A stretch of DNA of 64,000 nucleotides from the NCBI GenBank assembly GCA_022885665.1, contig JAGQDJ010000068.1:62001-126000 (forward strand), given 5' to 3'. Source of the DNA: Triops longicaudatus. Its lineage: Eukaryota > Arthropoda > Branchiopoda > Notostraca > Triopsidae. A program made the translations under genes and the position numbers. The first letter of the stretch is position 1. Every line of letters begins with the position of its first letter. Below are positions 38,801-49,777 of the stretch, one piece after another. The notes below the pieces were generated by a model, which made no database searches, was not told the origin of the DNA, and worked only from the letters and a program-made list of their open reading frames with translations.

Positions 38801-40184
38801 CACCATGTCAAATTACGATGTAGCGTGTTGGATAATACATGCATAAAAGGCACGCATTTGCATTTCCCTAACTTTGATATCCCAATGTCTTGTAACTTTA
38901 GAGGACAAATGCAATACATTTTGATTTAAATACCTGCCGAAAGCCAGGCACACATCCTGGCGAAGTTTCTTCAGGAGATCCGATAAATTAGTGGGCTCTT
39001 TCACTGTCATTTCCATGAAGCGTTTCTCACTTTTCATCGAGTCGCTCCCGGAAGTATTTCCACTTGTTTTGCCCGAGTGGGACGCCCATTTCTTCAAGAA
39101 TACAACATAATCTTCGGGGTTGTGAATCGGTGGTCTTCGTTGCCTTTTCTGTGTCGGTGAAAAAAAAAAATAACTTCATTAAAATCCTTGTGTCTCCTTC
39201 TCCTAATGATCTACAAGACTTAATTATAACAGACAAAACTTTTACATAACTAGGGACGTCTCTCTTGAAGCGTAACTACAAGGAAACCTTCTTCAAAGGT
39301 CATTTACTCCCAAAAGTAGCCTTTGGCTTTGACAACTCAGAAGCACAGATGGTCTCAAAGAATGCATCCTCATGATCCTTCTAGGCACACTACGCTATGT
39401 TATGAAATCCAGATGACGCTTGCGTTACTCTACCAACTCTCGTTGTAATTACTCCGTACACGCGGGAATTTAAAGTTTGCTCAACTCGCGCACAAAAAAG
39501 AGGAAAAATCGCAACCTATTCACGAGAAAAAAAGGTGTCTACCAAACTGTGTCAAGTTTTTAGGAAGGAATCTCATAAATCAGAGCAAGACTTTCTCACA
39601 AAATTACAAGATTCAATTCTTTGGGTGGTCTAGTATAACATTTCAAACCGTTTTATGACAGTACTCACGCGGAACCGAAAAAGAACACAAAACCGCATCA
39701 CGTAAAGGGGTTAGCATATTATTCCACCCCAGTTCCTACCTTGACCAGCTTGTGACCAAATTTTTTAAGTCTACAGCATTTAAGTATTACGGTAAACAAA
39801 TAGAAAAATAAATAAATAAATAAATTAAGCAACATAAACACTTAAATATAAAAGTAACAACATTTAGTTCGCTATGTTTCTCTGTAGTATGCGCTACACG
39901 CATTTCATGTCCTCTTTGAACGTTTAGTATTCTATATTTCTATGCATTTATGGCTTTCTAGGTAGCGATTTTGTACTGTTAATTGTCCTAATACGAACAA
40001 ACTTCATACTAACAAATGCCGGCAACTGACGCAAGTCTACATGAACTGTACCGATACACGCAAATTGCTATAAAAAATAAATAAACGAAAATAAAATCTA
40101 ACTTACCTTTGCCACCGGATTAAAAACCTCCACCCAACTTTCATCTGAACGGGGTTGTTCGTCTTCATAAATATCCTGCCTCAT
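35816..40184 (-). CDS. mwh: Multiple wing hairs-type GBD-FH3 protein without formin FH2 domain
   Basis: Drosophila Mwh acts downstream of planar polarity to restrict actin-based hair initiation and has a Rho-GTPase-binding/FH3 region but no FH1 or FH2. Seven exons: 40107-40184, 38934-39148, 37885-37979, 37621-37826, 37229-37516, 36992-37156 and 35816-36919, giving 716 residues. The N-terminus is acidic (MRQDIYEDEQPRSDESW). The armadillo-like FH3 core spans roughly residues 45-300, with NPEDYVVFLKKW, KACETTKGHARISEAI, LRFLNTFIVSCKDLREQ and QYELQEAGL. A coiled coil follows (about 320-400: LEEERKMFTVLEETLKSKCQ). The tail is acidic, then basic and Ser/Pro-rich, ending SALLDHPSGMY. No FH2 sequence occurs before the stop. 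A divergent formin fragment is the alternative; the complete frame and stop argue for Mwh. Confidence 0.85.
37980..38933 (-). other. mwh intron 2 (954 bp)
   Basis: Between a GTATTT donor and an acceptor ending GACAG. AT-rich, no recognisable exon or repeat. Confidence 0.7.
39149..40106 (-). other. mwh intron 1 (958 bp)
   Basis: Between the GTAAGT donor after the 26-codon first exon and an acceptor ending CACAG. Contains a short AAATA repeat near 39.8 kb; nothing else recognised. Confidence 0.7.
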
Positions 40185-40959
40185 CGTAATCCCGAACGCA
40201 TTCGATTCACACCTTGTATCCGAAAAACTTCGTCAATAGCACTTGATAATACTAACTTGGGGCTAGCTTCGCGTACAGAACTGGTGAACGTCCTTACCAT
40301 ACCAGGTTCCAATGACCACTAAATCCTCCACTGCCAAGGCTACTCATGAAAACTCGCAACCTCTCAAGTCACTCAGGTGTGCACCGTGCAGTCGAACGTC
40401 AATGGAAAGTTGCACGGAAAGTGAAACTGTCCTAGCGCATCTTCCACCTGTCCGTTCCTTGCCTTTGCTTCCCTTTTGAGGCACCGAGTAATGACCAACG
40501 AAATGCTTTCGCTCATTTTTTGTCCATCCTTCGTTACGTGTTAAGCGTCGTAGAAGCGCTGAACAAACACATCGTTCTTCAATCCATAAACACAAGCGCT
40601 CTCCCCTTCGCCGAAGTTGAAGCTCTTGAACTGCAGGTGAACAACCTGACAAAGAGCAGCGAGAGCAAAAGATGTTCCATCCAGGGTAACTGCCCTCAGA
40701 GATCTTTTCATCTACAAGCAGACTAGACTCATTACCTACGTATCCTCAAATGTTCCGTTCCCCGCCCCTATACTGCCTGTCCTTGCAGGCTTTTAAACTG
40801 ATTAAGAGCTAAAGCAGGCCAAAAACAATCCCCCCGGTGCAAAACTGGTCTAAATTTCTATTACCTACAAGTTTTGATGTCCTACGGAGGAGCTAAGGGA
40901 AACTCATTAATACAGGTTACAGCTATTAGCTGTGTGTTTGGGTTTAAACGCGACTTATG

Positions 40960-41006
<47 letters not shown>

Positions 41007-41552
41007 TAGGCAGTGAAGCAAATGTAAGGAGACTTCAGGAAATTGAACTTACAGAAGTTAATTTCTGAGAGGTTGCCCAAGCGAAAAAACTTGCCTCATT
41101 GAACATGTGTTCGCGTGTTTACAAATACTCGTTTCTTCCTAAGCTGCCGACCAAACCTACGGGAAAAAGGCCAACGAAAATAGAATGTCACAGTAAAACA
41201 TATACACTGAAAATTAAAAAAAAGCACGTATGAAAATAAAAGCTTATGAATAGAAATCAAATAGATAAAAATAAGAGCAAATGTAAGAGCAAATAAAGAG
41301 TGGTTTGTAACTTAAAAACAAACTGTAGTCGATGAAAAATGCACAGCGAACCCTACTCATGCAATTATTACCTTGAAAGAAAACCTGAAAGGCAGTTTAT
41401 CAGGACATAATTTTGTCTGTATTCAAAATTAAGATTTAAAAAACTAGAATCAAGACACTTTATGGCACTGCGCTACATACAGGAATGTGCAAAATGTTTG
41501 CGAGATATGTGCAAATTTCACCTTGTAGGAAAAATGTTAAAAAAGACACATG
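40185..41552. other. Gap between mwh and SLC26, holds a T40 run
   Basis: No gene recognised. The region serves as the mwh upstream region and SLC26 3' flank. The 40-nt T run is annotated separately. Confidence 0.6.
40964..41003. repeat. T40 homopolymer
   Basis: Uninterrupted run of 40 thymines between mwh and SLC26. On the minus strand this is an A40 tract, about 550 bp past the SLC26 stop, so it might be the tail of an inserted retrocopy; no body was identified. Confidence 0.9.
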
Positions 41553-44500
41553 TTAGACTCGGCTAGCGAAGAATGATTCTAAATCTTCTCCATTATGGAT
41601 CATGTGGTTAGGCCGAACGCCTATCAGGATCCGATGCACCTTGGTACGCACATTTACGAGCACGCACAGACGATTTTCCTTCTCTAGCCCTTCGGCTAAG
41701 TGCTTGAGACCCTGCAATCAAATTCAAAATAAAAGTGAAGCTAAACCCAAAACGCATGCGAAAAAGAGATAAGAAGACACGTACCATAGCTGTGGTATAA
41801 TCAGCTTGAGAGATGTAAGTGCAATTGACCACAACGGGCAAACTGTTATCAAAACCAAGTAATGCTTTCCGTACCGCGGCCACGAAATAATCCACGGAAG
41901 GAAACACTAGACTACGATCAGGCTCGACTAGTATGTAATCCGTAATCCGAGTCTGCAATGGTACAGAAACAGAAATAAATAACCAAACCAAGGGAACAAA
42001 TTGACAGCTTTTTCCTCATACTTGGACAACGTGGACATTAATACGCGGTCGAGCAGAATGGTACAACAGAATTGCTAAGTTGATGCAGGTACCGACCAAT
42101 ATCCCGTATTCCAAACTCCAAAATACGCATGCAAAAAATGTGGTAACGAAAGGAATAATATCGATTTCTAAAACAAAAAAAGAGAAATTTTTCAGTTGTA
42201 AGATACTTAATAACAGCAAGATGTTCACAGCTATAGTTCAATTTATGGAAGCAGCCAACCCCTTGTAAATAACTCCCCCCCCCCTTCCTCCCCTCTCCCC
42301 TTTCCATAAGTGTACTAAGTACATTCCTTTTTTTTTTTTGTTTGGTTCATATGCTTGTTATTTAAGTTATTTTGTACTTCCCTTGACTGTATATAAAAGT
42401 TTTACCGAAATAGGCAAAAGCCTACGCGGTCAGTCAATAAACAAACACAAAAAAAACAGCAAGATTAACGAATAATGTTCAACTGACGTAGCCAGTGCAA
42501 CTTTAACATATGTGGACCATGAGTCAATACTTGAGAATTTCCCAAACCTATCTCGAGTGAAATTTCGAAAGATGTATGGATTATTGTACGGAAAACACGG
42601 AGAGATAAATTTGCTTAATTCAAGATAGACGATGACTAGTCGCAAAAATGGGCGATCATCAGACTCTTGAATTTTTCGGACAGTATTCAACACCCTGCCT
42701 ACTATCAAAGAAGTTTATCAAATGACACTAAGCTTATCTTTATCTCTGACGTTAGTGTTACATAAGGGACATATGACTTAATCTTCAGAAGGAAAACAAA
42801 AACAAAATAGGCGCTCGGAATAGACGGATTATACAATGCCTGCATGTTTTGTAATAGAGCATTGACATAATATATTAATACTAAGTATTTTCTGGTATCT
42901 TCTTTCTTTTTTATATTTTTATGCGACCATTGCAAAATAGGCTCAAAATTTCCGTGAATAAAGATTGAATTCCGACCAAAACAAACACACGGTTACACAT
43001 TTAGAGATATAAAAAGTGAAAATAAAACTACTCACTGTTGGATCTCCACATAGGTTTTATGACATGGACCTCGATCATAAAGATAACTGAGGTGATGATG
43101 ACAGCAGAGAGGCAGCTTTTCGGAATGTAGCTAAAGTACGGTGTCAAGACGCTGAGAGCCAATAACGCCAAACTCCCTGTTAACGGATTAGTTCATTTCA
43201 GTGGCATATCCGTAGACAAAATACACAAGCCGAGAAATAACAAGGAAAAGCGTTTCTTTAAACTAACCGGTCACGACGCCTCCTAATGGTGTTTTCACTC
43301 CACACGCCGCGTTCACGGCAGTTCTGGAAAAAGAACCCGTCACGGGAAAAGATGACACGAAAGATCCCATAACATTACTCAGCCCAATCGCAATCATTTC
43401 CTGGGTCGCGTCCACCTTTTGTCCCTCAGCTACCCAATAAAAATACGAATAGATGAATAAAATAAATACACAAAAAATAAAAAATGAGAGTTTAAACTAC
43501 GAATTTTTTTATAACTGTTACTTGATATAACTATGAAACGAAGTCAACTGAAATTTAAGGTAAAATTTCATTAATTTAAAGCAAACGCAAAATCTATCAA
43601 TAAAAAGAAATTAAATACAGGAAATAATTTTTAATTTGTTCTATACAACGAACAAACAAATAAAAAATGTTTAAAAAATAAATAACAGTGGGAAAACTGC
43701 TAACCGAAAGCTTTGGCGATAGCAATACTTTCCAGTATGCCAATTAGTGGCGTAACGATAACAGATGACCCGAGATGGCTCGTGATTTGGAAGAAATTGT
43801 ACGTTTGGTTGTTTCGTGTAACCGAGAAAGGCGGCAAGGCAAATTCCGGTAATCCGGCCGTGATGTTTCCTGAAAACACGAAATTTAACGCCAAATTGTC
43901 AAACAACTTTCCCCACTTTAAAGCACTCGGAAATTCAGGGCCGATTACGAGGAAAGAGTACAAAGTTCAGAATCGAAACCAGTGATTAACAGAGAAAGGG
44001 CAAAAACCCCGAACATGATCCTGAAATGCGAGACACGCTCGAATTCGCTGACATGAAGATTCTTGCAGGAAAAAGGGCAACTTTATACGTTACGATAAAC
44101 GATGGTTTCATCCTGGCAAAAAGCAAGACCTTTGGCTTTACCTGTGAGCAAAAAAGGCCCGTCAGCTATATTATCGGGATCAGTAGCGCAATACGCAATA
44201 ACTGTGCAAACGACGACAATGATAGCGTTCCTGCCCGTTGAAAGCAGCCAGATGAGGTTGTTTACCACTTTGACAATGCGAGACGCGTTATCAGTCGGAG
44301 GTCCTTGCCACTTGCACTGGGCCATGGCCCTCATCAAGAGCAGGGTAATAATCCCAGCGAAACCCATCAGTGTATCTCCCAAACGTGTTTCGTCAATATG
44401 GTGGACCAAACCGCTCCAATCGCTGATGAAGCCCTGGGAACTGAACTTGAGCCCAAACAGGCTTTTCAACTGCGTCGTGGCGATGGTAACCGCAGCAGCC

Positions 44501-46655
44501 GAGGTAAAGCCAGCGATGACAGGTGTGGCGATAAAATCGATGAGAAAACCTGCAAAAGGGTTCGACAATAAGCCTATATTACCCCTTTCAGACCCCAAAT
44601 GCAGCCATGCATTGCGTTGCTTAAGTTGCGCCCTTGAACAATAAAAGAGCCGGGTAGAATTAACATATCTGATTCAACATGTGTACGAACTAAAACTGAA
44701 AGACTTATAAAAAATGGGTTGTAAAACGTTCAAAGAACCTTCAGAATTATTTGCTGCATTTAAACAAAAAGTTTTGAAGGAATTCAATTATAAATGAGGG
44801 GTTCGAAGAAAAAAAGTTGTGACGCTACGCATTATACATTGCTACAGTTTTGTAAAGGCAAAAAAAGGAGTTCAAAGAAAGTATTTTGTTCATAATGCCT
44901 TACTAGCAAATACAATCAAAATGAAGATCAGGTTATAAACCCGGAACGCATCTGACTCACTTATGACTTACCTAGGTTTAAAAGGCCCAGTATGAGGGTG
45001 ATACAGCCACTGAGAAAGCATAAGAGGATTGCTGCTTCTGGTCCAAATCTTGACGTTTGATCGTGAGTCATAAGAGCCATGATAGCTGTGGGGCCAATAG
45101 TAATTGCTCGCGTGCTTCCAAAAATGACATATACAAAACATCCCATAAAAGCCGAGTACAGTCCATACTAAGAATTAGGCGTTGAAAGGAAAAAGATATT
45201 CCCTGGAAGATGAGATTATACTTGTGGGGGTACGTCTGCTATAACAGCGTAAGCAATGCCTTGGGGAATAAGTGTAAGTCCCACCGTGAGGCCCGCAACG
45301 AGATCAGCGACTAAAGTTTCAGTGTTGTAGAGAGGTAGCCATTTGGATATCGGAAACCGTTTCTTGAGTATTTTCTTATTGCACATTCGATGACCTTGCC
45401 GACGGAACATGTGCTTGGCCGTATTCATGCAGGTTTCATCTTCGGGCTCTAAAATGACGAGGCCTTGACCTAAGGGGGAACAGGGAAAATCAGGAAAGGA
45501 CCTAACGAAACGTTCATGTTATAGCCAAATCGATGCGGTGTGATCCATCAATGCCTTTCAGATTTCAAAATTTGAGAGCGAGAAGACAAATTGTACCGCG
45601 GCCGCGCAACGCTCAAATTTTGTTTCTTAAAATCTAGTTCTGCAATACTTGCTCTAGTGTTCAGAAAAACTGGGATAAATCAACGACAATTTATGCGCAT
45701 TTGTTAAATTACATTAGGCAAAATAAATTCGATAAAGTAAATTTAATACAGTGGATTCGATAAAATAGACTCGATAAAATAAATTTGATACGATAAATTC
45801 GATAAAGTAAAGTAGACAAAATAGAATGTCATCATAGCAAAGCCTGGTTATAACGGATCACGAGCTATAGTACAGGAGATTAAAGAACCCAGCCTAGGGA
45901 AATCTAACAACATCGAAAGCTTGATATAACGAAAGCCGGATTTAGCGAACCCTGAGTTTTTCTAAATTCCGATATAAAAAATCTAGATATAATGAAATTT
46001 GGATATAGCGAATCTTCGACACTTTTAACTTCGGATATAGCTAAACTTCAATATCACGAGCTTCGGATATAGAGAGCTTTCGATAAAGCGAAATTCGGAT
46101 TTAACGAACAAATTTCGACTCCCAACCTTATCGAACAAACTTAAGATGTAGCAAACTTTGGATATAGCTAACATAGGATATAACGAACTTAGGATATAGC
46201 AAATAAAATACTCAGTCCTCCAGAAGGGTCGTTATGGCGAAATAATACTGCATAATCAACGACAAATATGGGCATATTTGTTTTTGTTTCGTGTTATGTA
46301 GAACTAGAAGTATTCTTCTATCTACAAGACGCTAGGTTGACAGGATTCATTCGGTTACACGTCTTTCTGGATGCAAGCTTTTCATTGTTACGTATGTGCC
46401 CGACGCAAGACCGATTCGAGAATGAAATGATGTGATGTAAGAATGGATAACGTTCTTAAGCCTGTTTCTCTTATGTAAGCGTTGTATATGAAACTGGAAT
46501 AGCACAAATTCAACTTGTTACGGAATTATGTTTCCCATCGCAACGGACGGGAAGCCTCGGAAATGCTTTGCTAGACAAGCAGGCACCACAGGCCGAGAAC
46601 GGATGAGTTCGATAACGAACTATCGGTTTTCGTTTGCCTAATCCACAATAGACAG

Positions 46656-46690
<35 letters not shown>

Positions 46691-46871
46691 GGCGAAAAGT
46701 TTTCTAGATTTATCTAATGAAGTAATGACAGAAAAACACTATTTTTCTTAATGATTAGCACGGTTTCAGCGGTAGACAAGAAAAATCCATTGCTGGGTTT
46801 CGAAGCACGAAAGCCTCAAAATGGGAAAGTAAGAACCTACCGTCATCTTTTGACGAAAATGTTCCGTACAT
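41553..46871 (-). CDS. SLC26A11: SLC26-family (SulP) anion transporter, sulfate permease-like
   Basis: SLC26 proteins exchange or transport sulfate, chloride, bicarbonate or oxalate at membranes. Ten exons: 46841-46871, 45222-45469, 44972-45167, 44142-44549, 43705-43869, 43268-43429, 43036-43176, 42022-42167, 41785-41952 and 41553-41711, summing to 607 residues. Exon 2 has the SulP start KWLPLYNTETLVADLVAGLT followed by LIPQGIAYA. Exon 3 carries GSTRAITIGPTAIMAL. Exons 4-8 supply the remaining helices (AGFTSAAAVTIATTQLKSLF; ILESIAIAKAFGAEGQKVDA; PVTGSFSRTAVNAACGVKTP). Exons 9-10 (about residues 499-607) form the C-terminal STAS domain. The layout resembles arthropod sodium-independent sulfate transporters (SLC26A11-like); the substrate is inferred from family only. 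A second phase-compatible first exon lies at 47770-47791. Confidence 0.92.
45725..45820. repeat. Degenerate tandem repeat with GATAAA core
   Basis: Six or so copies of (T)TCGATAAA(A/G)TA(A/G)A spaced about 15-20 nt, in SLC26 intron 1. It runs toward the related GATATA block that begins about 100 bp on. Confidence 0.75.
45920..46206. repeat. Degenerate repeat block, motif GGATATAGCGAA
   Basis: At least twelve variants of GATATA(G/A)(C/A)GAA, spaced irregularly at about 15-30 nt and mostly in one orientation. Such runs are typical of the ends of pogo/Tigger-like DNA transposons and their MITE derivatives; that link is from memory and needs a database search. Confidence 0.7.
46658..46688. repeat. 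A31 homopolymer in SLC26 intron 1
   Basis: Run of 31 adenines (thymines on the gene's sense strand), about 150 bp downstream of the 46841-46871 first exon. Confidence 0.9.
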
Positions 46872-47769
46872 GACTATCACTCGAAACACTTTGCAACTCA
46901 ACCACGCAACAAATGAAGCTCGAACTTTTATTCGTATCTGGCACTAGCACGAGCTACATGTTGTGTTCTCGCGAGTAAACACAGCAAGACGGCAAATAAA
47001 AGGGGGGTCAACAGACGACAATTCATCGGTCGTAGACCGAAGGTTGCTACCCCATGCCATCTATGAACCAATAAAAGCACGTTAAAGTGACAAACAGGAG
47101 AACCATCGACTCATGCGGGAATACCGGACTGGGAAATCCCACGTAAACCGTCGTAGCATACTTTTACGAACGCCACTGTACCATATTTGTATGGACAATT
47201 TAAATGTACTTACATAGAACGTTCTTTTTTATTTTTATTTCTTTTTCTTTCAATATCTTATGCTATACCCCAAGAATTGCATAAAATCAAAACTAAATTG
47301 AAAGAGTTTCTTCGCGACATGTCGTATAATCCGCACTTTTTTTCTAGCGATACAATTCTGTATGTTTAATTTCTTGAATTTTTTTTCATACAATTTCCTA
47401 ATCGTGCCATTGTTAATGATAAACGAATTAAAAATTGTGAGAATTCCAATAATCTGTCTCCGGTAAAAAAAAAAAAAAAAAATATGATAATATGTGGTAA
47501 CGTTAGCGACACTCACTGAACATTTCTTTGTTTTTTCGGTTTCTGCCCACGTAAGCTTGCATAGGTGGAACTCTCCGACATATGCAAGATTTCGCTGCTT
47601 TAAAACAAATTCGAGATCACAATATATCACGAATAAAAAGGGCAATATAAACGGCAAAGAAACACCCTGAGCACTCCAACCATTCAGTAGTAATGTGATC
47701 CAGGTTGGTGACAAATTGCTTTCAATAATTGAAACAGGATATAACAGCAAGTAAAAAGCAAAAGCTTAC

Positions 47770-47791
47770 GATCCTTCGGGACGAACGCCAT
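47770..47791 (-). CDS. Candidate alternative first coding exon of the SLC26 gene
   Basis: ATG at 47791 opens seven codons (MAFVPKD) plus one base, then a strong GTAAGC donor. The phase (one base left over) matches the SLC26 exon starting at 45469, giving MAFVPKDRQGLVILEP. The other first exon (46841-46871, MYGTFSSKDD) has the same phase. Both would give full-length transporters differing only in the first residues, probably from separate promoters. Short exons are easy to mispredict, so confidence is moderate. Confidence 0.45.
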
Positions 47792-48104
47792 TTCATCTTA
47801 AACGAATGAACAGATGCACACTACAAATGGTGGATGTGATGTTCTGTTTATCACTAAAAGTTTTGCTCCGTCTTCCCTGTCACTTTTACAACTCTAATCA
47901 CTAATACCGCGATAAATTGTTCGATAAGAAATTTAGAAAATTACACTAAAACAATAGCCCACGTAATACCTATCAGTTACAGATGTTGCCTACTGATTGG
48001 TAGGCTACTTTCACCCTTCCATACAGTTCGGCACCTTAAAACCTTATGATAAGTAACAAGGCTATCAATCTCCAACAAAACCGATGAATTTTCGCAACCG
48101 ATAA

Positions 48105-48110
48105 TTTATT
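48105..48110 (-). terminator. Candidate poly(A) signal for STRAP
   Basis: TTTATT on the plus strand reads AATAAA on the minus strand, about 130 bp past the STRAP stop. Plausible position; not proven. Confidence 0.4.
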
Positions 48111-48181
48111 GATCTTTCAGATCACGTGTAAGTTTACATCGCTGGGCAGACGTTAGCAAACGTTGTTATCAGCTTTCGTAC

Positions 48182-48210
<29 letters not shown>
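48182..48210. repeat. A29 homopolymer
   Basis: Run of 29 adenines about 30 bp downstream of the STRAP stop codon; reads as T29 in the STRAP transcript. Confidence 0.9.
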
Positions 48211-48212
<2 letters not shown>

Positions 48213-48241
48213 CGCCTGCCCAAAAGGAAGCGTCATACATA

Positions 48242-49507
48242 TCACGAAGCCGCAACTTCCGTCTTTCCTCCTTCGACTACAACCGTCCCATCAACGCATT
48301 TCCACAGACCGTACGTTTTACCGACTGTTGTCTGCCAAAGACGCAACGTACCATCTTCCGAGCCCGAAGCGTACAGCTCGCCATCTGGAGAAAACCTGAC
48401 GCAATGGACAGGTCCGAAATGACCCTTGAAAGATTCTGCAAATGGCACATGTTAATAAAATTATGAAAAACTCATTAATAACTTGTTCAACTTACCTAAT
48501 TCCTGTCCCGTTTCGTAGTCAAACTTGTACATCTTAAAATCTTCTCCTCCGCACACGAATACGGTTTTATTGGGATGTAAGGAAGCCGTATTTAAAGGTG
48601 CAGGCACTGAAAATTCTTTTATCTTCTCGTATCTAAAAATATTTCGTATTTACAAAGCAACACTGATATATCGTAAGATCCTTACGTGTCAGTACTCCAA
48701 AAGCTAACCATGTTCCCACAAGCAATTGTTAACATCGTACCGTCCTGTGACACTTCAAGTCCATTAGGAGCTGACGGGAATTCAATCTTCTTAATTTCCT
48801 ACATAAAGAAAGTTTAATTTTTCATTCAGAGTCTAAGAAATTATGTTTTTTACTTCTCCGGTTGCTTTGTCCCAAAAACGGACGGTTCTATCATCAGAGC
48901 AACTCACTAACTTTGACGTAACTCCCACAAAAGCGACGTGCTTGATACCACCGGTATGCCCCGAAAAGACAACCGGGTCTGCTTCGGGTTTCAGTAAATC
49001 GAAAATTCGAAGAAGCTTTTCATTACTACCAGTGGCTAGGTACTGACTATCAGGCGAGAAATCTACGCTTTTAACGATGTGTTGATGTTGGAATGAATGG
49101 AGTTCATCACCAGAAGCAGCATCCCATACCTTTAACATTGTTTATATAGTTAGATAATAATATATTATTCAATAGTTTAAGCTTCAAGTTTTACTTTAGC
49201 AGCAAAGTCGGCTGCACCTGAAGCAGCTTTACTTCCATCTGCATTTAAGGCTACTCCCCACACAGCCCCTTTATGACCCTCGAAAGTGCCAATCCAATCA
49301 CCCGTGTCGCCTTGACGTAACATGGGCTTACCATCTGCCAAAGTAGAAATTTAATCCAATTGCAAAAAGTGACATCCAAATGAAACAATTACCTTTGCAA
49401 GCTGAAATTAAATAATACCCTGTAGCTGTGATACCACTAAATGCAAGATCTACAACAGGCCGAGTGTGACCTGAGCAGGTCAGCGGTGTTTGTCTTACAG
49501 CAGCCAT
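48242..49507 (-). CDS. STRAP: Serine/threonine kinase receptor-associated protein (WD40)
   Basis: STRAP (Unrip) is a seven-bladed WD40 protein that joins the SMN complex in snRNP assembly and binds TGF-beta receptor/Smad7. Six exons: 49393-49507, 49195-49334, 48854-49129, 48686-48798, 48496-48632 and 48242-48435, giving 324 residues, close to the usual 350. The N-terminus MAAVRQTPLTCSGHTRPVVD is nearly identical to vertebrate STRAP; WD repeats are clear in exons 2 (GHKGAVWGVAL), 3 (VWDAASGDELHSF; FSGHTGGIKHVAF; VRFWDKATGE) and 6 (GHFGPVHCVRFSPDGELYAS, then LRLWQTTVGKTYGLWKC). The C-terminal tail is short (VVVEGGKTEVAAS). Start chosen by direct family match. It sits 271 bp downstream of the CLUAP1 stop. 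Confidence 0.96.
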
Positions 49508-49777
49508 GTTTACACTTGGTTGATGTAGCCGCTTACTACTAGATGGCAGCTCTAGAACATGTAGGCACACTGCTGGAAATTAGGCTACAAAACCGTTTTT
49601 CCGAAAAAAATAAAAATGGCAGTCGAAATTTAGACCATTTCCTCTACTATTCGACATAGTTTAAATGTAGGGACACGGTTTCAAATAAAGGGCCCTGCAC
49701 AAAGTGTTCCGATAAACATTGTATTAAACTACACGCTCAGAGTACTCAATTCGCGAAAATACGGGTAAAATCGATCA

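Larger units (their letters stand above)
45470..46840 (-). other. SLC26 intron 1 (1.37 kb), repeat-rich
   Basis: Between the GTAGGT donor at 46840 and the acceptor before 45469. It is mostly made of the degenerate GATAAA and GGATATAGCGAA repeats and an A31 run, each listed separately. No further exon recognised. Confidence 0.75.
47792..48241. other. Gap between SLC26 upstream exon and STRAP
   Basis: About 450 bp with no gene recognised. Contains the STRAP 3' flank, a candidate poly(A) signal and an A29 run. Confidence 0.6.

Noticed and set aside
43964..44141. Possible extra SLC26 exon (frame reading MFGVFALSLLITG) between exons 4 and 5
   Set aside because: Direct joining of 44142 to 43869 keeps frame and matches the family (FLLTG followed by NITAGLP). 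The extra frame meets a stop and lacks a good donor.
44102..44644. 180-codon plus-strand frame
   Set aside because: It is the antisense shadow of SLC26 exon 4.
47250..47750. 166-codon minus-strand frame upstream of SLC26
   Set aside because: Hydrophobic, low-complexity and interrupted by a Phe run coming from a poly-A tract; no family match and no acceptable splice links. Only the short exon at 47770-47791 is plausible.
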